Counted from the first letter of the stretch, positions 42,428-52,313 are shown. The stretch: 64,000 bases of DNA from Chloroherpetonaceae bacterium (GCA_025056565.1 JANWWA010000008.1:1-64000), one strand, 5' to 3'. Program-made: numbers and translations. The notes: generated by a model not told the origin, from the sequence alone.

Positions 42428-44044
42428 TTAGAAGCCCGAGAACGGAGAGATGCGAGCGATGTTTCTTGCAATCACCTCATTCATATCGGTTTGAATGGTC
42501 ACAATCGTAAAGGTGCCAGAAGTCGTTACTGTATAAGTGTTAAGCGCAGCATTGCCCGGTGGAATCCACTCTGGCACAGTAACCAGTGTGCCCGGTGAGC
42601 CAAGCGGCATATTCGGATTGGTTTGTGTCTGTCGCTCTGGCACAGGGAAGCGAATGCCAAGATCGCTCATTCGCCGTGATTCCAAAAAGAAGATTTCTTG
42701 ACGCAGAAGGTAAAGCGTGCGCACCATGGCTTGTCGGTCATTCGGCAAGGCATTGATGTCCGCCTCTGTGAGACTGGTGCCAGAGATAAGCGGAATAGGC
42801 ACAGGCGGTGCACCTGAGCCGCGACGCAACACGAGCGAAGCCGCATAGACGGAGTCCGCATTTGTGGTAAGCCTTGCGCTGGGGCTTGGCAGCACCAGCA
42901 CACGAGAAGGTAGGTTTCCAGGACCTGGGAAAGTTGCGGCTTGTGTTAGCACTGTCAAAGCAGGACCAGCTGGGCTTGCAATTCGACGTTCGTTCTGGTC
43001 AGCAAACAGTGTAGTAGGTCGGCTTCTGGCTAAGCGCACGGCTTCTCGCATCTGGCTGCGAGCTTCGGCAAGATTGTTGTCAGAGAGCGCAATCTCTGCC
43101 AAAATCAAGTGACATTCTTCGGTTTTTAGCACGGGCAGAAAGTCTTCACCTTGGAGGCTGGCAGACTTGGGGTCAAGAAACTCCAAGCGTGGAAGGGGCT
43201 GAAAATTGTTGTCTGTGCGCCGAAGGGTATGAGCCGTGATGTCTGGCACAGGACCATTGGTGACATCGGGACGGATGTAATAGACGTAATTCGGACGGCG
43301 TGCCAGTGCCAGTTCAGCATTGCGGCGGGCTTCGGCCTTGTTGCCCAGCATTCGATGCACACGTGCCAAAGCCAGCAGGATATTCATTCGAATATCACCC
43401 AAGCCATCGCTGCGGTTATCGACAGCAGTAGAGGGCGGTGCACTTGCGGCAAAATTTTGTGCCTCTTGCAGCTTTTGTAGCGCAAATTGAAAAACTTCGC
43501 GTGAGGATTTCGGCTGCCCTCTGTCTTCAATTGGGAAGTGACTCCAGTTTTCAGCTAAGAGAATGAGTGCCATCGCTTGCAGGAAGCGAATTTCAGCGCG
43601 CTGAAGGTCAGTCGCTTGCTTGTCGTTAGGCAAAATGTCACGGAAAGCAAACTCAGCTATGGCATTGACACGCAGGAGATTAAAGTAGGCTGCACCGCCG
43701 CTCAGCGTAAGGTCAGTGCCAGTAATCAGAGACGGGGTATCCAGAAGTTGCGAAACAAACGAAGTGGCATTGGTATAGTTATCCGATGCCAGCTCCGTTA
43801 GCGTGCCTAATGCACCATAGCCAATAGTAAAGGTTCGGCGCAAGCCTGTAAGAATACCCCGTGCCGAGTTGTCAGGGTTGGCTTTGAGGTTGTCTTCCGT
43901 GACGTTGTAGTTCTGCACCCGAGTAGGGTCAAAAAGGTTGCCCGGGCGGCAGGATAAGGTCGCTGCCGACAGACCTACGACGAGCACAAAAGAGTAAGCC
44001 GTCCATTTTGAGAGATGCCTAAAAAGATGCAGTATAGCTTTCAT
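42428..44044 (-). CDS. SusD/RagB-family surface substrate-binding lipoprotein
   Basis: 538 residues from the ATG at 44044 (AAAGAGA upstream). Lipobox TLSC is seen near residue 32, and the mature start PGNLFDPT is typical. The chain is TPR-like and helical (AEIRFLQAMALILLAENW, LALARVHRMLGNKAEARRNAELAL), and an outer-membrane-binding C-terminal part ends with the LRQEIFFLESRRMSDLGIRFPV motif shared by SusD proteins. It would lie on the cell surface over the SusC barrel and bring an unknown polymer or peptide to it. The pair is 65 bases downstream of susC. Confidence 0.9.
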   Translation of the reverse strand: MKAILHLFRHLSKWTAYSFVLVVGLSAATLSCRPGNLFDPTRVQNYNVTEDNLKANPDNSARGILTGLRRTFTIGYGALGTLTELASDNYTNATSFVSQLLDTPSLITGTDLTLSGGAAYFNLLRVNAIAEFAFRDILPNDKQATDLQRAEIRFLQAMALILLAENWSHFPIEDRGQPKSSREVFQFALQKLQEAQNFAASAPPSTAVDNRSDGLGDIRMNILLALARVHRMLGNKAEARRNAELALARRPNYVYYIRPDVTNGPVPDITAHTLRRTDNNFQPLPRLEFLDPKSASLQGEDFLPVLKTEECHLILAEIALSDNNLAEARSQMREAVRLARSRPTTLFADQNERRIASPAGPALTVLTQAATFPGPGNLPSRVLVLPSPSARLTTNADSVYAASLVLRRGSGAPPVPIPLISGTSLTEADINALPNDRQAMVRTLYLLRQEIFFLESRRMSDLGIRFPVPERQTQTNPNMPLGSPGTLVTVPEWIPPGNAALNTYTVTTSGTFTIVTIQTDMNEVIARNIARISPFSGF

Positions 44045-44109
44045 GTCTCTTTTGCAAGTTAAAGTTTTGGGTTGCATTCATTCCAAGTGCGCGTAGCCAA
44101 GCGCCTTGC

Positions 44110-47049
44110 TTAGAGATTGACATCAATGCCAATTCGGAATTGGCGTGGGTTGCTGATTGTGCCGCCCACAATACCGCCTACATTAAGCCCACGTCCCTCA
44201 CGGATAAATTGCGTCTCTGGGTCAACTTCAGGGTGTGCCATAATGACCAGCGGATTTCGCACCGACGCCGAAAGCGTGATGCCTGAGAAGAGATTACCAA
44301 AGAGTGCGCGAGGCACACGGTAACGAATGCTGATTTCTCGGAACTTGACCCAGCTACCATCAACCAGAAGGCTCACAGATTGTGGGTCGCGTGGGTAGAT
44401 CGCATTGTTGGTAAGTGGGTTGCGGATGAGTGATTCGCCAATTTCAGGATAAACTGGATAGGTCGTTTCGCCAGAGCCAGCCTCGACCACGCGGAAGCCA
44501 AAGGCGTTCACTTGGCGACGAGCACGCCATTGATTGAGCAGCTGCGCACCTAAGGCATACTCAACCAGCGCACTGACACTCAGGTCACGGAAAATGGTCA
44601 TATCAAGACCAAACGCACCAAAGCTGGAAGGCACCGGCGAGCCACGCAAATCCAAATCGAAGCTACCGCGCCAAACGCCATCTGGGTCAGGACGAGGCAC
44701 ATTGACGCGAAGCACTCCGATTGGGTAGCCTTGTTCAGCACGCGTCTGCGCATATGCGAACCCACCAACCGCAAATGGTGCAGAGCCACCAAGGTCAGTA
44801 AGACGGTTGTAAAGGGTGGCGTAAGATGCACGCACACTGAGGTCAAAGTTCTGCTCACGAATCACATTGGCTTTGACAGAGAGTTCAATGCCAGCGTTTT
44901 CAATTTTGCCGACATTGGTCTGCTGTGCAGCAATAAAACCAGATGCAGGGTCTTGGAAGACCGAGAAGAATGAATTGGTGGTCTCTTGGCGATACCAGTT
45001 GAACTCAACGGACACGCGGTCTTGCAGAAGCGACAGCTCCGTGCCAAACTCAAGCGAAGTGGTAATCGCAGGCTTCAGCTCACGGTTGCCAAAATTTGCA
45101 TATGTGATGGTAACATCGCCCAGATATGGGTTAATGGCAAAGGTGCGGTCACGTAGAAAAGGTGGTGGAAATTCGCCCGCGCTGCCGAAAGAGCCTCTGA
45201 GCTTGACGCTCGTGAGAAATTCCCGCAGCACATCAGGATAGAAGGCTTCTTCTGAGACATTCCACGCAATGCCGATTTTCGGATAAGGCAAGTAAGTGAT
45301 GTCTTGACCAAAGGCAGTGCTTCCATCAATGCGCAAGCCTAAGTCAATGAAGATGCGATCGTTTATGCCAATGATAGGGTTGATAAACACGCCACCCGTA
45401 AATAGCTCAGAGATAATTTCGCTAGCAGTGATAACTGCGGCGTTGTCAAAATCGCGTGTGCCCGGCGCAATTTGAGAACCTTGCGCCGACACCTCGCGCG
45501 TCTCTTGCCTAAAGCCCTGAAAACCAAATGCAACTTGTGCACTAATCGGTCCTAATTCAGGTAGCTTGTAGTTGCCTGTGTATGCCAGCGTGATTTGCGT
45601 AAAGTCGCGTGAGCTGCGACTAATAGAGCCGAGTGGGCCGAAAGCCTCACCGGGATTGACAGGGATAATGTCGCGTGCTTCATTGTAGCGGTAATCTACG
45701 CCAACTGTGAAGCGATTTGTAAACTCCCTAAAAGGAGCATAGTTAAAGTTCAGCGTGGTGATAGAGCGTGTAACTTGCTCGGAGAAGTCTGGAATGAGCC
45801 ACTGCTGAAAGAGACTATCTTGCACAAAGCGTAAGCGTTGCGGGGTGCTCACATCTAAGCCACGCACAACGCCGAGCACATATGGATCCAAGCGCGCTTC
45901 GGTTTCAATGGAGTTGTAAGCATTGAAGGCGTTGTTAAGCAAGAGGCTGCCAAATTGTGTGCGAGTGAGGCTTGTAGAAATCTCCACATCTGCCTTGTCA
46001 GAGGCAATCGCTTTCAAGCCAGCGGCAACATTGAAAGCTCGGTCAGGCACGCGGTCGCCAGTCACAATGCCACGTGAGTCTTGCAACTTCCCATTGATGT
46101 TGTAGCTGAGGGCTTCACTGCCACCAGTGACACCCAAGCGATACTGCTGGAAGAAGGCATTTTGGTAATAAGCCTCCCGCAGGTAATCAGTGTAGAGCCA
46201 ACGCAACTCAGGCGTATCAGCGCCTGCGACAATACCTACGTTCCACTTGGCTTCGCCCGCAGCGCCTTTCTTGGTGAAGATTTGAATGACACCGTTTGCC
46301 CCATCGGAGCCATAGAGAGTAGAAGCGGCACCGCCTTTGATGATTTCAATACGCTCAATGTTGTCACCGACAAGCAAGTCTGCCAAGGCAGAGCTAACCT
46401 GTCCGCCCCGACCAAATGCACCAGCAAAGTTGTCCCCGTTGTCAACGCGCACGCCATCGACATAAATCACAGGGTTAGTGCTGTTCAAGGCACTCTTCAC
46501 GCCGCGTGTCTGGATGCGTGCACCGACGCCCGGCACGCCCGAAGGCAGCTGAGCCGTCAGTCCTGGCACATTGCCTTGAAGAAGCTGGTCAATAGACTTG
46601 GTCGGCGAGCCAGTGATTCTGTCTGAGCTGATAAATTCGACAGCGGTTGTTAGCTTTCGCTTCTCTGTGGCAACGCCTTGTCCTGTAACCACAAGCTCGT
46701 CAGCTTGCACCGCAGAGGGAACAAGCTCGAAGTCCACTTGGGCACTTGCACCAGCCGACACAGTTACATTCTTTGAGACACTGCGATATCCGACATAGCG
46801 TGCAACCAGCACATATTCGCCGGGCTGCAGACGGCGTAAGGTGTATTGACCGTCAATGTTTGTGGCGGCGCCAATTTTGGTATCACGTATAAAAACCTGC
46901 GCGCCGACAAGCGGCTCTTTGGTAAATGCATCAATGACTTTACCTTTAATTTCGCCAGTTGTCGTTTGCGCTGACGCCATCTGTGCAAACATCAAGGTAA
47001 GTAAGCTTGTCAAAAAGAGACTTGCTATTCGTAAGGCGGCGTGCTTCAT
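44110..47049 (-). CDS. SusC/RagA-family TonB-dependent outer-membrane transporter
   Basis: 979 residues. The signal peptide (about 1-28) is followed by a carboxypeptidase-regulatory-like domain (GEIKGKVIDAFTKEPLVGAQVFI), the plug with VIYVDGVRVDNGD and the ERIEIIKGGAASTLYGSDGANGVIQI motif, and a 22-strand barrel ending in aromatic-rich RQFRIGIDVNL. It imports large substrates with energy from TonB. AAAGGAGC lies about 6 bases before the ATG. No glycosidase, sulfatase or protease gene is next to it, so the substrate cannot be told. A palindrome lies 57 bases upstream. Confidence 0.94.
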   Translation of the reverse strand: MKHAALRIASLFLTSLLTLMFAQMASAQTTTGEIKGKVIDAFTKEPLVGAQVFIRDTKIGAATNIDGQYTLRRLQPGEYVLVARYVGYRSVSKNVTVSAGASAQVDFELVPSAVQADELVVTGQGVATEKRKLTTAVEFISSDRITGSPTKSIDQLLQGNVPGLTAQLPSGVPGVGARIQTRGVKSALNSTNPVIYVDGVRVDNGDNFAGAFGRGGQVSSALADLLVGDNIERIEIIKGGAASTLYGSDGANGVIQIFTKKGAAGEAKWNVGIVAGADTPELRWLYTDYLREAYYQNAFFQQYRLGVTGGSEALSYNINGKLQDSRGIVTGDRVPDRAFNVAAGLKAIASDKADVEISTSLTRTQFGSLLLNNAFNAYNSIETEARLDPYVLGVVRGLDVSTPQRLRFVQDSLFQQWLIPDFSEQVTRSITTLNFNYAPFREFTNRFTVGVDYRYNEARDIIPVNPGEAFGPLGSISRSSRDFTQITLAYTGNYKLPELGPISAQVAFGFQGFRQETREVSAQGSQIAPGTRDFDNAAVITASEIISELFTGGVFINPIIGINDRIFIDLGLRIDGSTAFGQDITYLPYPKIGIAWNVSEEAFYPDVLREFLTSVKLRGSFGSAGEFPPPFLRDRTFAINPYLGDVTITYANFGNRELKPAITTSLEFGTELSLLQDRVSVEFNWYRQETTNSFFSVFQDPASGFIAAQQTNVGKIENAGIELSVKANVIREQNFDLSVRASYATLYNRLTDLGGSAPFAVGGFAYAQTRAEQGYPIGVLRVNVPRPDPDGVWRGSFDLDLRGSPVPSSFGAFGLDMTIFRDLSVSALVEYALGAQLLNQWRARRQVNAFGFRVVEAGSGETTYPVYPEIGESLIRNPLTNNAIYPRDPQSVSLLVDGSWVKFREISIRYRVPRALFGNLFSGITLSASVRNPLVIMAHPEVDPETQFIREGRGLNVGGIVGGTISNPRQFRIGIDVNL

Positions 47050-47319
47050 TGGTTTTGCTCCTTTGCTGCTTAAAGTTGATTAAAGTTTAGCGCCCGTTGC
47101 AACCTAAGCCAAACCTTAAGGCGCCTTAAAAATTTAGGCTTGGCAAAACATCTCTGAATTTTAACCACAGGCTTTGAAAAAAGCAAGTGCGCTGCTCAAA
47201 GTGTTGAGCCTTCTTAGCAGTGTGAGCAAAAAAGAAGGACTGACACGACACAAGCCAAGCGCGAGGTAAAAGCCTATGCTGCTAGTTGCTTGAAGAGGTG
47301 AAAAAAGTGTGGTAAAGTA
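47050..47319. other. susC leader region without coding sequence
   Basis: 270 bases upstream of susC, which also include the tail end of the region after the gene at 47366. A/T-rich with a dyad at 47106-47141. No open frame with gene-like features and no known RNA motif. Confidence 0.45.
47106..47141 (-). promoter_or_regulatory. Palindrome/dyad upstream of susC
   Basis: TTAAGGCGCCTTAA (47116-47129) is a perfect 14-bp palindrome. AAGCC (47106-47110) and GGCTT (47137-47141) form near-symmetric outer arms. It is 57 to 92 bases before the susC ATG. An operator or leader hairpin is possible; a near -7 box (TAAATTTT) overlaps its downstream flank. Confidence 0.45.
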
Positions 47320-47354
47320 AAAAGTGCCCCTCTTCGAGTGTGAAAGAGGGGCAC
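47320..47354 (-). terminator. Terminator of the 138-residue secreted protein gene
   Basis: Perfect 11-bp stem GTGCCCCTCTT/AAGAGGGGCAC (47324-47334 and 47344-47354), followed on the minus strand by TTTTAC (short T-run). It lies 12 bases past the stop of the gene at 47366. Confidence 0.85.
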
Positions 47355-47365
47355 AATGGGTGGCG

Positions 47366-47782
47366 CTAATCTAACGAGACGACATTGTAGCCCCACATAA
47401 TATCGTTGTAGTCGACATACAGTTGAAGGCGACCGCCTTGAGAATGCAATTGAACAAGGCGAACTCGACAATTCAAGCCTTTTTTGTCAACACAGTATAG
47501 TGACAAGGTCTCATCACCATCACTGTCGTGGCTGGTACCTTCGTTACGCGCAATGTTATACACTTGCGTATCCTTCGAGAAGATGGTGATTCTGGCTTTG
47601 TCAAGGTCAATTGTGATTAGGAGACCAGAGTCTTCCCAATCGCTCCATCGACTCCAAGTGTCCCCATTTTTAACCTTATAGGAAAAGCCCGTTGATTTTA
47701 GCTTGTAGACTTGTGCAACGGAAGGGGTGCTAAATGCAAAAAGGGCGAAGGCAACAAAGAGAGCGATAGTGGCGGTTTTCAT
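47366..47782 (-). CDS. Small exported protein with WSDWED motif, function unknown
   Basis: 138 residues with a signal peptide (about 1-23, VAQ cut). The mature chain has KNGDTWSRWSDWEDSG, a beta-strand KARITIFSKDTQVYNI, and SDGDETLSLYCVDKKGLNCRVRL, which contains two Cys that could pair. I recall similarly built small exported proteins from Bacteroidetes, of unknown role, but I cannot verify the match. A Ca2+-like SDSDGDE stretch is present. It has its own terminator and probably is not part of the susCD operon. Confidence 0.7.
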   Translation of the reverse strand: MKTATIALFVAFALFAFSTPSVAQVYKLKSTGFSYKVKNGDTWSRWSDWEDSGLLITIDLDKARITIFSKDTQVYNIARNEGTSHDSDGDETLSLYCVDKKGLNCRVRLVQLHSQGGRLQLYVDYNDIMWGYNVVSLD

Positions 47783-48231
47783 AGTGGTTTCTCCATCATT
47801 GTTTAGAGTTGCAGAAGCAGTGTTTTACGGTATAAGCGTTAAGTGGCAGTGCGTCCGTCCTGAGCGTTGAGAGAGGTTTTGCGGTGCAAGCGACAGAGTT
47901 AAGCAGTATCAGGTGATGGAGCGCCTAAAAACGCTGAGAACACGGTGTGCCACATAGAGGCTTGCACTTGCAAGGGTGAAAGAGAAGTATGCGGCCATAG
48001 CAATGCAGGTTTTAAGTTATGTAAATTGAAGCACGCCAGCTTTTCAAAGAGGAGAGCCAAAAGCGCAGGACACTGGAGAACGAAGAAGTTGCGGCAGTGC
48101 TCCTGAGTAGGTTCTCAACACAAATGTAGTCAAGAAGGAGAAATTTCCAAAAGTCGAGCAGAGGTGGGACCAAAGCGTGAGCAAAGCAGGCAATAGAGAA
48201 AACAGGCCTAACTTGATGCAATTTAAGAGGT
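47783..48231. other. 449-base intergenic region between divergent genes
   Basis: No gene-like frame and no known RNA motif. It must carry the promoters of the small exported protein (minus) and the ATPase (plus). I could not place exact -33/-7 pairs. Short G-rich segments occur near 47850-47900 without clear symmetry. Confidence 0.45.
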
Positions 48232-48912
48232 ATGATTTCACTGCGAGAGGTGTCGCTGCAACTAGCAGGCAAGCAAATTTTTGAGCGTCTGTCGCTGGAT
48301 GTAGGGCGTGGGGAGTTTCTTTACATCTTAGGGCCTAGCGGCGCAGGCAAAAGTTCACTGCTACGCTTGCTCTATATGGATATTTTCCCAAGCAGCGGCG
48401 AAGTCAAAGTCGGTGAGTTTTCCTCGCGCACCATTCGCAAGCGAGAGATTCCTTTTCTGAGGCGCAACTTGGGGATTGTGTTTCAGGAATTTCGGTTGCT
48501 AGAAGACCGTACGGTATATGAAAACGTAGCCTTCGTGCTGGAAGTAACAGGTGTTCGACCAAAAGAGATTCCAAAGAAGGTCAGTGATGCACTGGCAGAA
48601 GTCGGACTGAGTCAGAAGCGTCATGAAATGCCCCAAAATCTGTCGGGTGGCGAGCAGCAGCGCGTCGCCATTGCGCGCGCCATCGTGCGCGAACCATTTG
48701 TGCTCTTAGCCGATGAGCCGACTGGCAATTTAGACCCCGAAGTCTCGCTGGAAATTATGCAACTTCTTCGGCGCATTAGCTTCAAAGGAATTACAACCAT
48801 TGTCGTAACGCATGACTATCACATCGCTGAAAAACTGCCAGCCAGAACGCTGTTTGTCAAAGACGGCAAAATTGAGGAAATCCATACTTTTCCGAAGGCA
48901 GCGCCGAAATAA
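48232..48912 (+). CDS. ftsE: FtsE-type ABC transporter ATP-binding protein
   Basis: 226 residues, typical of FtsE. Walker A is GPSGAGKSS (about 35-43), the Q loop is in [17 protein letters not shown] (a FtsE-like sequence), the signature is [16 protein letters not shown], Walker B is LLADEPTG, and the switch His is in VVTHD. FtsE pairs with the membrane protein FtsX to regulate wall hydrolases at division. FtsX is not adjacent here, so either it is elsewhere or this ATPase serves another permease. AAGAGG precedes the ATG. Confidence 0.87.
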   Translation: MISLREVSLQLAGKQIFERLSLDVGRGEFLYILGPSGAGKSSLLRLLYMDIFPSSGEVKVGEFSSRTIRKREIPFLRRNLGIVFQEFRLLEDRTVYENVAFVLEVTGVRPKEIPKKVSDALAEVGLSQKRHEMPQNLSGGEQQRVAIARAIVREPFVLLADEPTGNLDPEVSLEIMQLLRRISFKGITTIVVTHDYHIAEKLPARTLFVKDGKIEEIHTFPKAAPK

Positions 48913-49023
48913 ACTGAGAACAACCTCGCCTGTGGAACTGCCCCGAATTCTCTGCTGAGAATTAAACCGCGCAGAAAGCAAGCGTGTCAATAGCGCTGAT
49001 AGTGAACAAATTCGTGAGAGTCG

Positions 49024-51033
49024 ATGCACACTAAAAAAGTAATAAGCAGGTTGGCACTGCTTGTGCTCAGTGCCGTTACGCTATGCTGCACTGCGCTGCC
49101 GACGGTATCTGAACGCAGTTCGTCTGGTGCACTGAGCGTTTCGCCGTATTACCGCACGACTCTAAAACTGCCATACCGAGAAGCTGGGCTTTCAGACCGA
49201 GAAGCGGCTGCCCATCTCTTAGATCGCTTTGCATTTGGTGCACGCCCAGGTGAAGTCGATGCAGTCGTACAAATGGGCGTGGAAAAGTGGTTGGAGCAGC
49301 AATTAGAGGCAAGGCAGAAAAGCACAAAGTTAGACGAAAAATTAGCCCAATTTCCTGCGCTCGCAATGAGCAATGCTGAGATTCTGAACACTTATCCTAA
49401 CCCGGGGCTGCTCCTTGCCCAAGCTTACCGTGAAGGCTTGATTTCTCAAAGGGATACGGCAAATCGAGCTGAGCTGCGCCGAAAGATATTAGGGCTGTAT
49501 CGCAAAGAGGGCGTGCGCCCGCAGCGAGAACTCTTGGACATATTGCGCACGCAAAAGATTCTGCGCGCCGTCTACAGCGAAAATCAGCTCGAGGAAGTGC
49601 TCACAGACTTTTGGTTCAATCACTTCAATGTGTCCATCACAGATAACAGAGCAAGGGCATTTGTGCTGAGCTACGAGCGTGATGCGATTCGACCCAATGC
49701 CTTAGGAAAGTTTCGCACACTCTTAGGCGCGACGGCTAAACACCCTGCTATGCTGCTCTACTTGGATAACGCGCAGTCAACTGCTGCAGAAGGCGCGTCC
49801 ACGACACTTTCACAACAGATGCGGCAAAGCCCACTCTTTGCACATCGGCGGCAACGAGCGATGGTAGAACGAAAAGCAGAAATGAAAGCCATGCAAGACA
49901 AGCTGCCAGATGCTGTGCAGAGACGCTTCCCAAAACGTGGCATCAATGAAAACTATGCACGAGAGCTGATGGAACTCCACACGCTTGGTGTGGAAGGAGG
50001 GTACACGCAAAAAGACGTGGTGGAAGTGGCGCGTGCTTTTACGGGCTGGACAGTTGCGCCACGAGGTAAGCGTGCTGAACCGTTTCACACGCGTATTGAG
50101 CAAGCAAAAGCACTGGGTTTCCTCGAAGAAGGTGACTTCCTTTTCCGACCTGATATGCACGATGCGGGCGAAAAAGTGATTTTAGGCACAGTCTTCCCAG
50201 CAGGTGGTGGCAAAGAAGAAGGCGAAAGAGTGCTTGATATACTGGCGTCGCATCCCTCAACTGCTCGCTTTATCTCAACTAAGCTGGCAAGGCGGTTCGT
50301 TTCAGACTCGCCGCCCAAGTCGCTCATTGAGAAACTGACAAAGGCTTTTCTTGAAACTGATGGTGATATACGGGCAATGGTGCGCACGATGGCTGAATCA
50401 CCAGAGTTTTGGAGCAAAGAAGCGCGCCGTGCAAAAATCAAATCCCCCTTTGAGCTGACGGTCAGTGCTTTGCGCGCAATCGGCGCAGAAGTCGAACACA
50501 CACGCGACCTTGCACGGTGGATTGAACGGCAAGGACAACCTCTTTATGCCTGCCAAGCCCCAACAGGCTACCCCGACAGTGCAGCCGCATGGGTCAATGC
50601 AGGGGCACTGCTAAATCGAATGAATTTTGGCTTGCAATTAGCGTTAGGCAGAATTCAGGGCATCTCATTCGACCTCTTAGCACTCAATGGCTACCATGAG
50701 CCAGAATCGCTGGAGGACGCACTGCGGGCTTACGCTGCACGGCTTCTGCCAGAACGCGACCATAGTGAGACGATTCGGCGGCTTCTACCACTTTTGCAGC
50801 AGCCCGACTTTGCGGAACAACTCTCCAAGGTAGTGCCTAATATGCCCATGCCGCGCTTTGAGCGAAACGGTATGAAGTGGCGCGATGAAACCGTAGTTCA
50901 GGACTGGATAAGTGAGGAAACCGATGAGAGCCAGATCGCACCAGCGGAAAGCGGCGAAAACCGTCCAACAGCCAGTGCAGTAGCAAAAGTAGTGGGGCTC
51001 ATCTTAGGCTCGCCTGAATTTCAACGGCGGTAG
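49024..51033 (+). CDS. DUF1800 domain-containing exported protein
   Basis: 669 residues. A signal-like start (LALLVLSAVTLCC) carries Cys residues that could be lipidated. The DUF1800 body begins EAAAHLLDRFAFGARPGEVDAVVQMGVEKWL and contains LTDFWFNHFNV, RGINENYARELMELHTLGV and YTQKDVVEVARAFTGWTV, all family hallmarks. The end (QDWISEETDE..., SPEFQRR) completes it. DUF1800 genes are nearly always followed by DUF1501 genes, as here (next start 27 bases later). Function of the pair is unknown; export is expected. Confidence 0.92.
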   Translation: MHTKKVISRLALLVLSAVTLCCTALPTVSERSSSGALSVSPYYRTTLKLPYREAGLSDREAAAHLLDRFAFGARPGEVDAVVQMGVEKWLEQQLEARQKSTKLDEKLAQFPALAMSNAEILNTYPNPGLLLAQAYREGLISQRDTANRAELRRKILGLYRKEGVRPQRELLDILRTQKILRAVYSENQLEEVLTDFWFNHFNVSITDNRARAFVLSYERDAIRPNALGKFRTLLGATAKHPAMLLYLDNAQSTAAEGASTTLSQQMRQSPLFAHRRQRAMVERKAEMKAMQDKLPDAVQRRFPKRGINENYARELMELHTLGVEGGYTQKDVVEVARAFTGWTVAPRGKRAEPFHTRIEQAKALGFLEEGDFLFRPDMHDAGEKVILGTVFPAGGGKEEGERVLDILASHPSTARFISTKLARRFVSDSPPKSLIEKLTKAFLETDGDIRAMVRTMAESPEFWSKEARRAKIKSPFELTVSALRAIGAEVEHTRDLARWIERQGQPLYACQAPTGYPDSAAAWVNAGALLNRMNFGLQLALGRIQGISFDLLALNGYHEPESLEDALRAYAARLLPERDHSETIRRLLPLLQQPDFAEQLSKVVPNMPMPRFERNGMKWRDETVVQDWISEETDESQIAPAESGENRPTASAVAKVVGLILGSPEFQRR

Positions 51034-51059
51034 TTTGGGGAACAGCAAACTTGAGGGAT

Positions 51060-52313
51060 ATGCTGACACGAAGGGCATTTCTAAAAACGACAGGACTTGC
51101 CTTGCTATCAATTGGGTGGGATAGCACCCCGCTTTTTTTGAAGCGAGCTGTAGCAGCTGTCTCAAGCAGTATGCCGCGCAGGGTGCTGGTGACTATTTTC
51201 CAGCGCGGCGGAATGGATGGCGTGATGGCCGTGACACCCTACACGGATAGCTATGTGCAGCAACTGCGACCGCATCTGGCACTGGCACTGCCCGACAAGA
51301 GCAGTGATGCACTGCTGGATTTGGACGGGCGCTTCGGACTGCATCCAGCATTTCAACCGCTCTTGCCTTTTTTCAAGGAGCGGCAGTTAGCAATTGTGCA
51401 CGGTGTCGGCTCGCCCAATCCTACTCGCTCACATTTTGACCAGCAAGATTATATGGAATCTGGCACGCCTGAAAGAAAAGGCACACCTGATGGTTGGCTG
51501 AATCGGCTTGCCAGAGAATTAAGCAAAGAAACCACACCATTTCGAGCAGTAGCGCTTACCCGAATACTGCCACGCGCGCTTTATGGTGCGGCACCTGCAC
51601 TGGCAATTCCAAGCCTTGCTGAGTTTGGCTTAAACTTGCCCAGCGCAAAAGAAGTGGCTGCAGCAGCAGAAGTCGGCTTTGAGGCACTCTACGAGCAAAC
51701 TTCTCAGCCACTTCTGCGCAGCACTGGCAAGGAGAGCTTTGAGGCGATGCAAATCCTGCAAAAGCTGGATATAAGGTCATATCGACCAGAATTTGGAGCC
51801 ATCTATCCACGCACGCCGCTCGGCAAGAGCTTAGAGCAAATCGCACAGCTGATTAAAGCCGATGTTGGCGTAGAAATTGCATTTGCTGAATCAACAGGTT
51901 GGGATACGCACACGCAGCAAGGCACAGTGCGAGGACGCTTCGCCCAACAAGCACGCGACCTGTCACAGTCTATTGCAGCATTCTGGACAGACCTTCGGCG
52001 CTATCAAGACCGTATCACGCTGCTCACCATGACGGAGTTTGGGAGAACGCTCGCCGAAAATGGCTCTGGCGGCACAGACCACGGACGCGCTTCCTGCCTA
52101 TTTGTGCTCTCAGCCTTAGCCGATGGCGGAAAAGTGCACGGCACAGTGCCAACACTTGCACCTGAAAACTTAGAAGATGGGCGCGACTTGCCCGTTACCA
52201 CAGACTTTCGCTCTGTTTTTGCCGAAGTAGCAGGCACGGTGTTCGGCATAAAGGACGACACAAAGATTTTTCCAACTTGGACAGGCAAGCGAATACCGCT
52301 GATGAAAAGCTAA
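51060..52313 (+). CDS. DUF1501 domain-containing Tat-exported protein
   Basis: 417 residues from the ATG at 51060 (TTG at 51051 is possible and has a better ribosome site, GGGGA). The Tat signal is TRRAFLKTTGLALLSIG. DUF1501 belongs to the alkaline-phosphatase/sulfatase fold; segments seen are IFQRGGMDGVMAVTPY, VHGVGSPNPTRSHFDQQDYMESG, GWDTHTQQG, MTEFGRT and GGTDHGRASCLFVL. The putative metal ligands (DxH and TDHG) are present. Its substrate is unknown. Twin-arginine export folds it before transport, as expected for a metalloprotein. It pairs with the DUF1800 gene. Confidence 0.92.
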   Translation: MLTRRAFLKTTGLALLSIGWDSTPLFLKRAVAAVSSSMPRRVLVTIFQRGGMDGVMAVTPYTDSYVQQLRPHLALALPDKSSDALLDLDGRFGLHPAFQPLLPFFKERQLAIVHGVGSPNPTRSHFDQQDYMESGTPERKGTPDGWLNRLARELSKETTPFRAVALTRILPRALYGAAPALAIPSLAEFGLNLPSAKEVAAAAEVGFEALYEQTSQPLLRSTGKESFEAMQILQKLDIRSYRPEFGAIYPRTPLGKSLEQIAQLIKADVGVEIAFAESTGWDTHTQQGTVRGRFAQQARDLSQSIAAFWTDLRRYQDRITLLTMTEFGRTLAENGSGGTDHGRASCLFVLSALADGGKVHGTVPTLAPENLEDGRDLPVTTDFRSVFAEVAGTVFGIKDDTKIFPTWTGKRIPLMKS

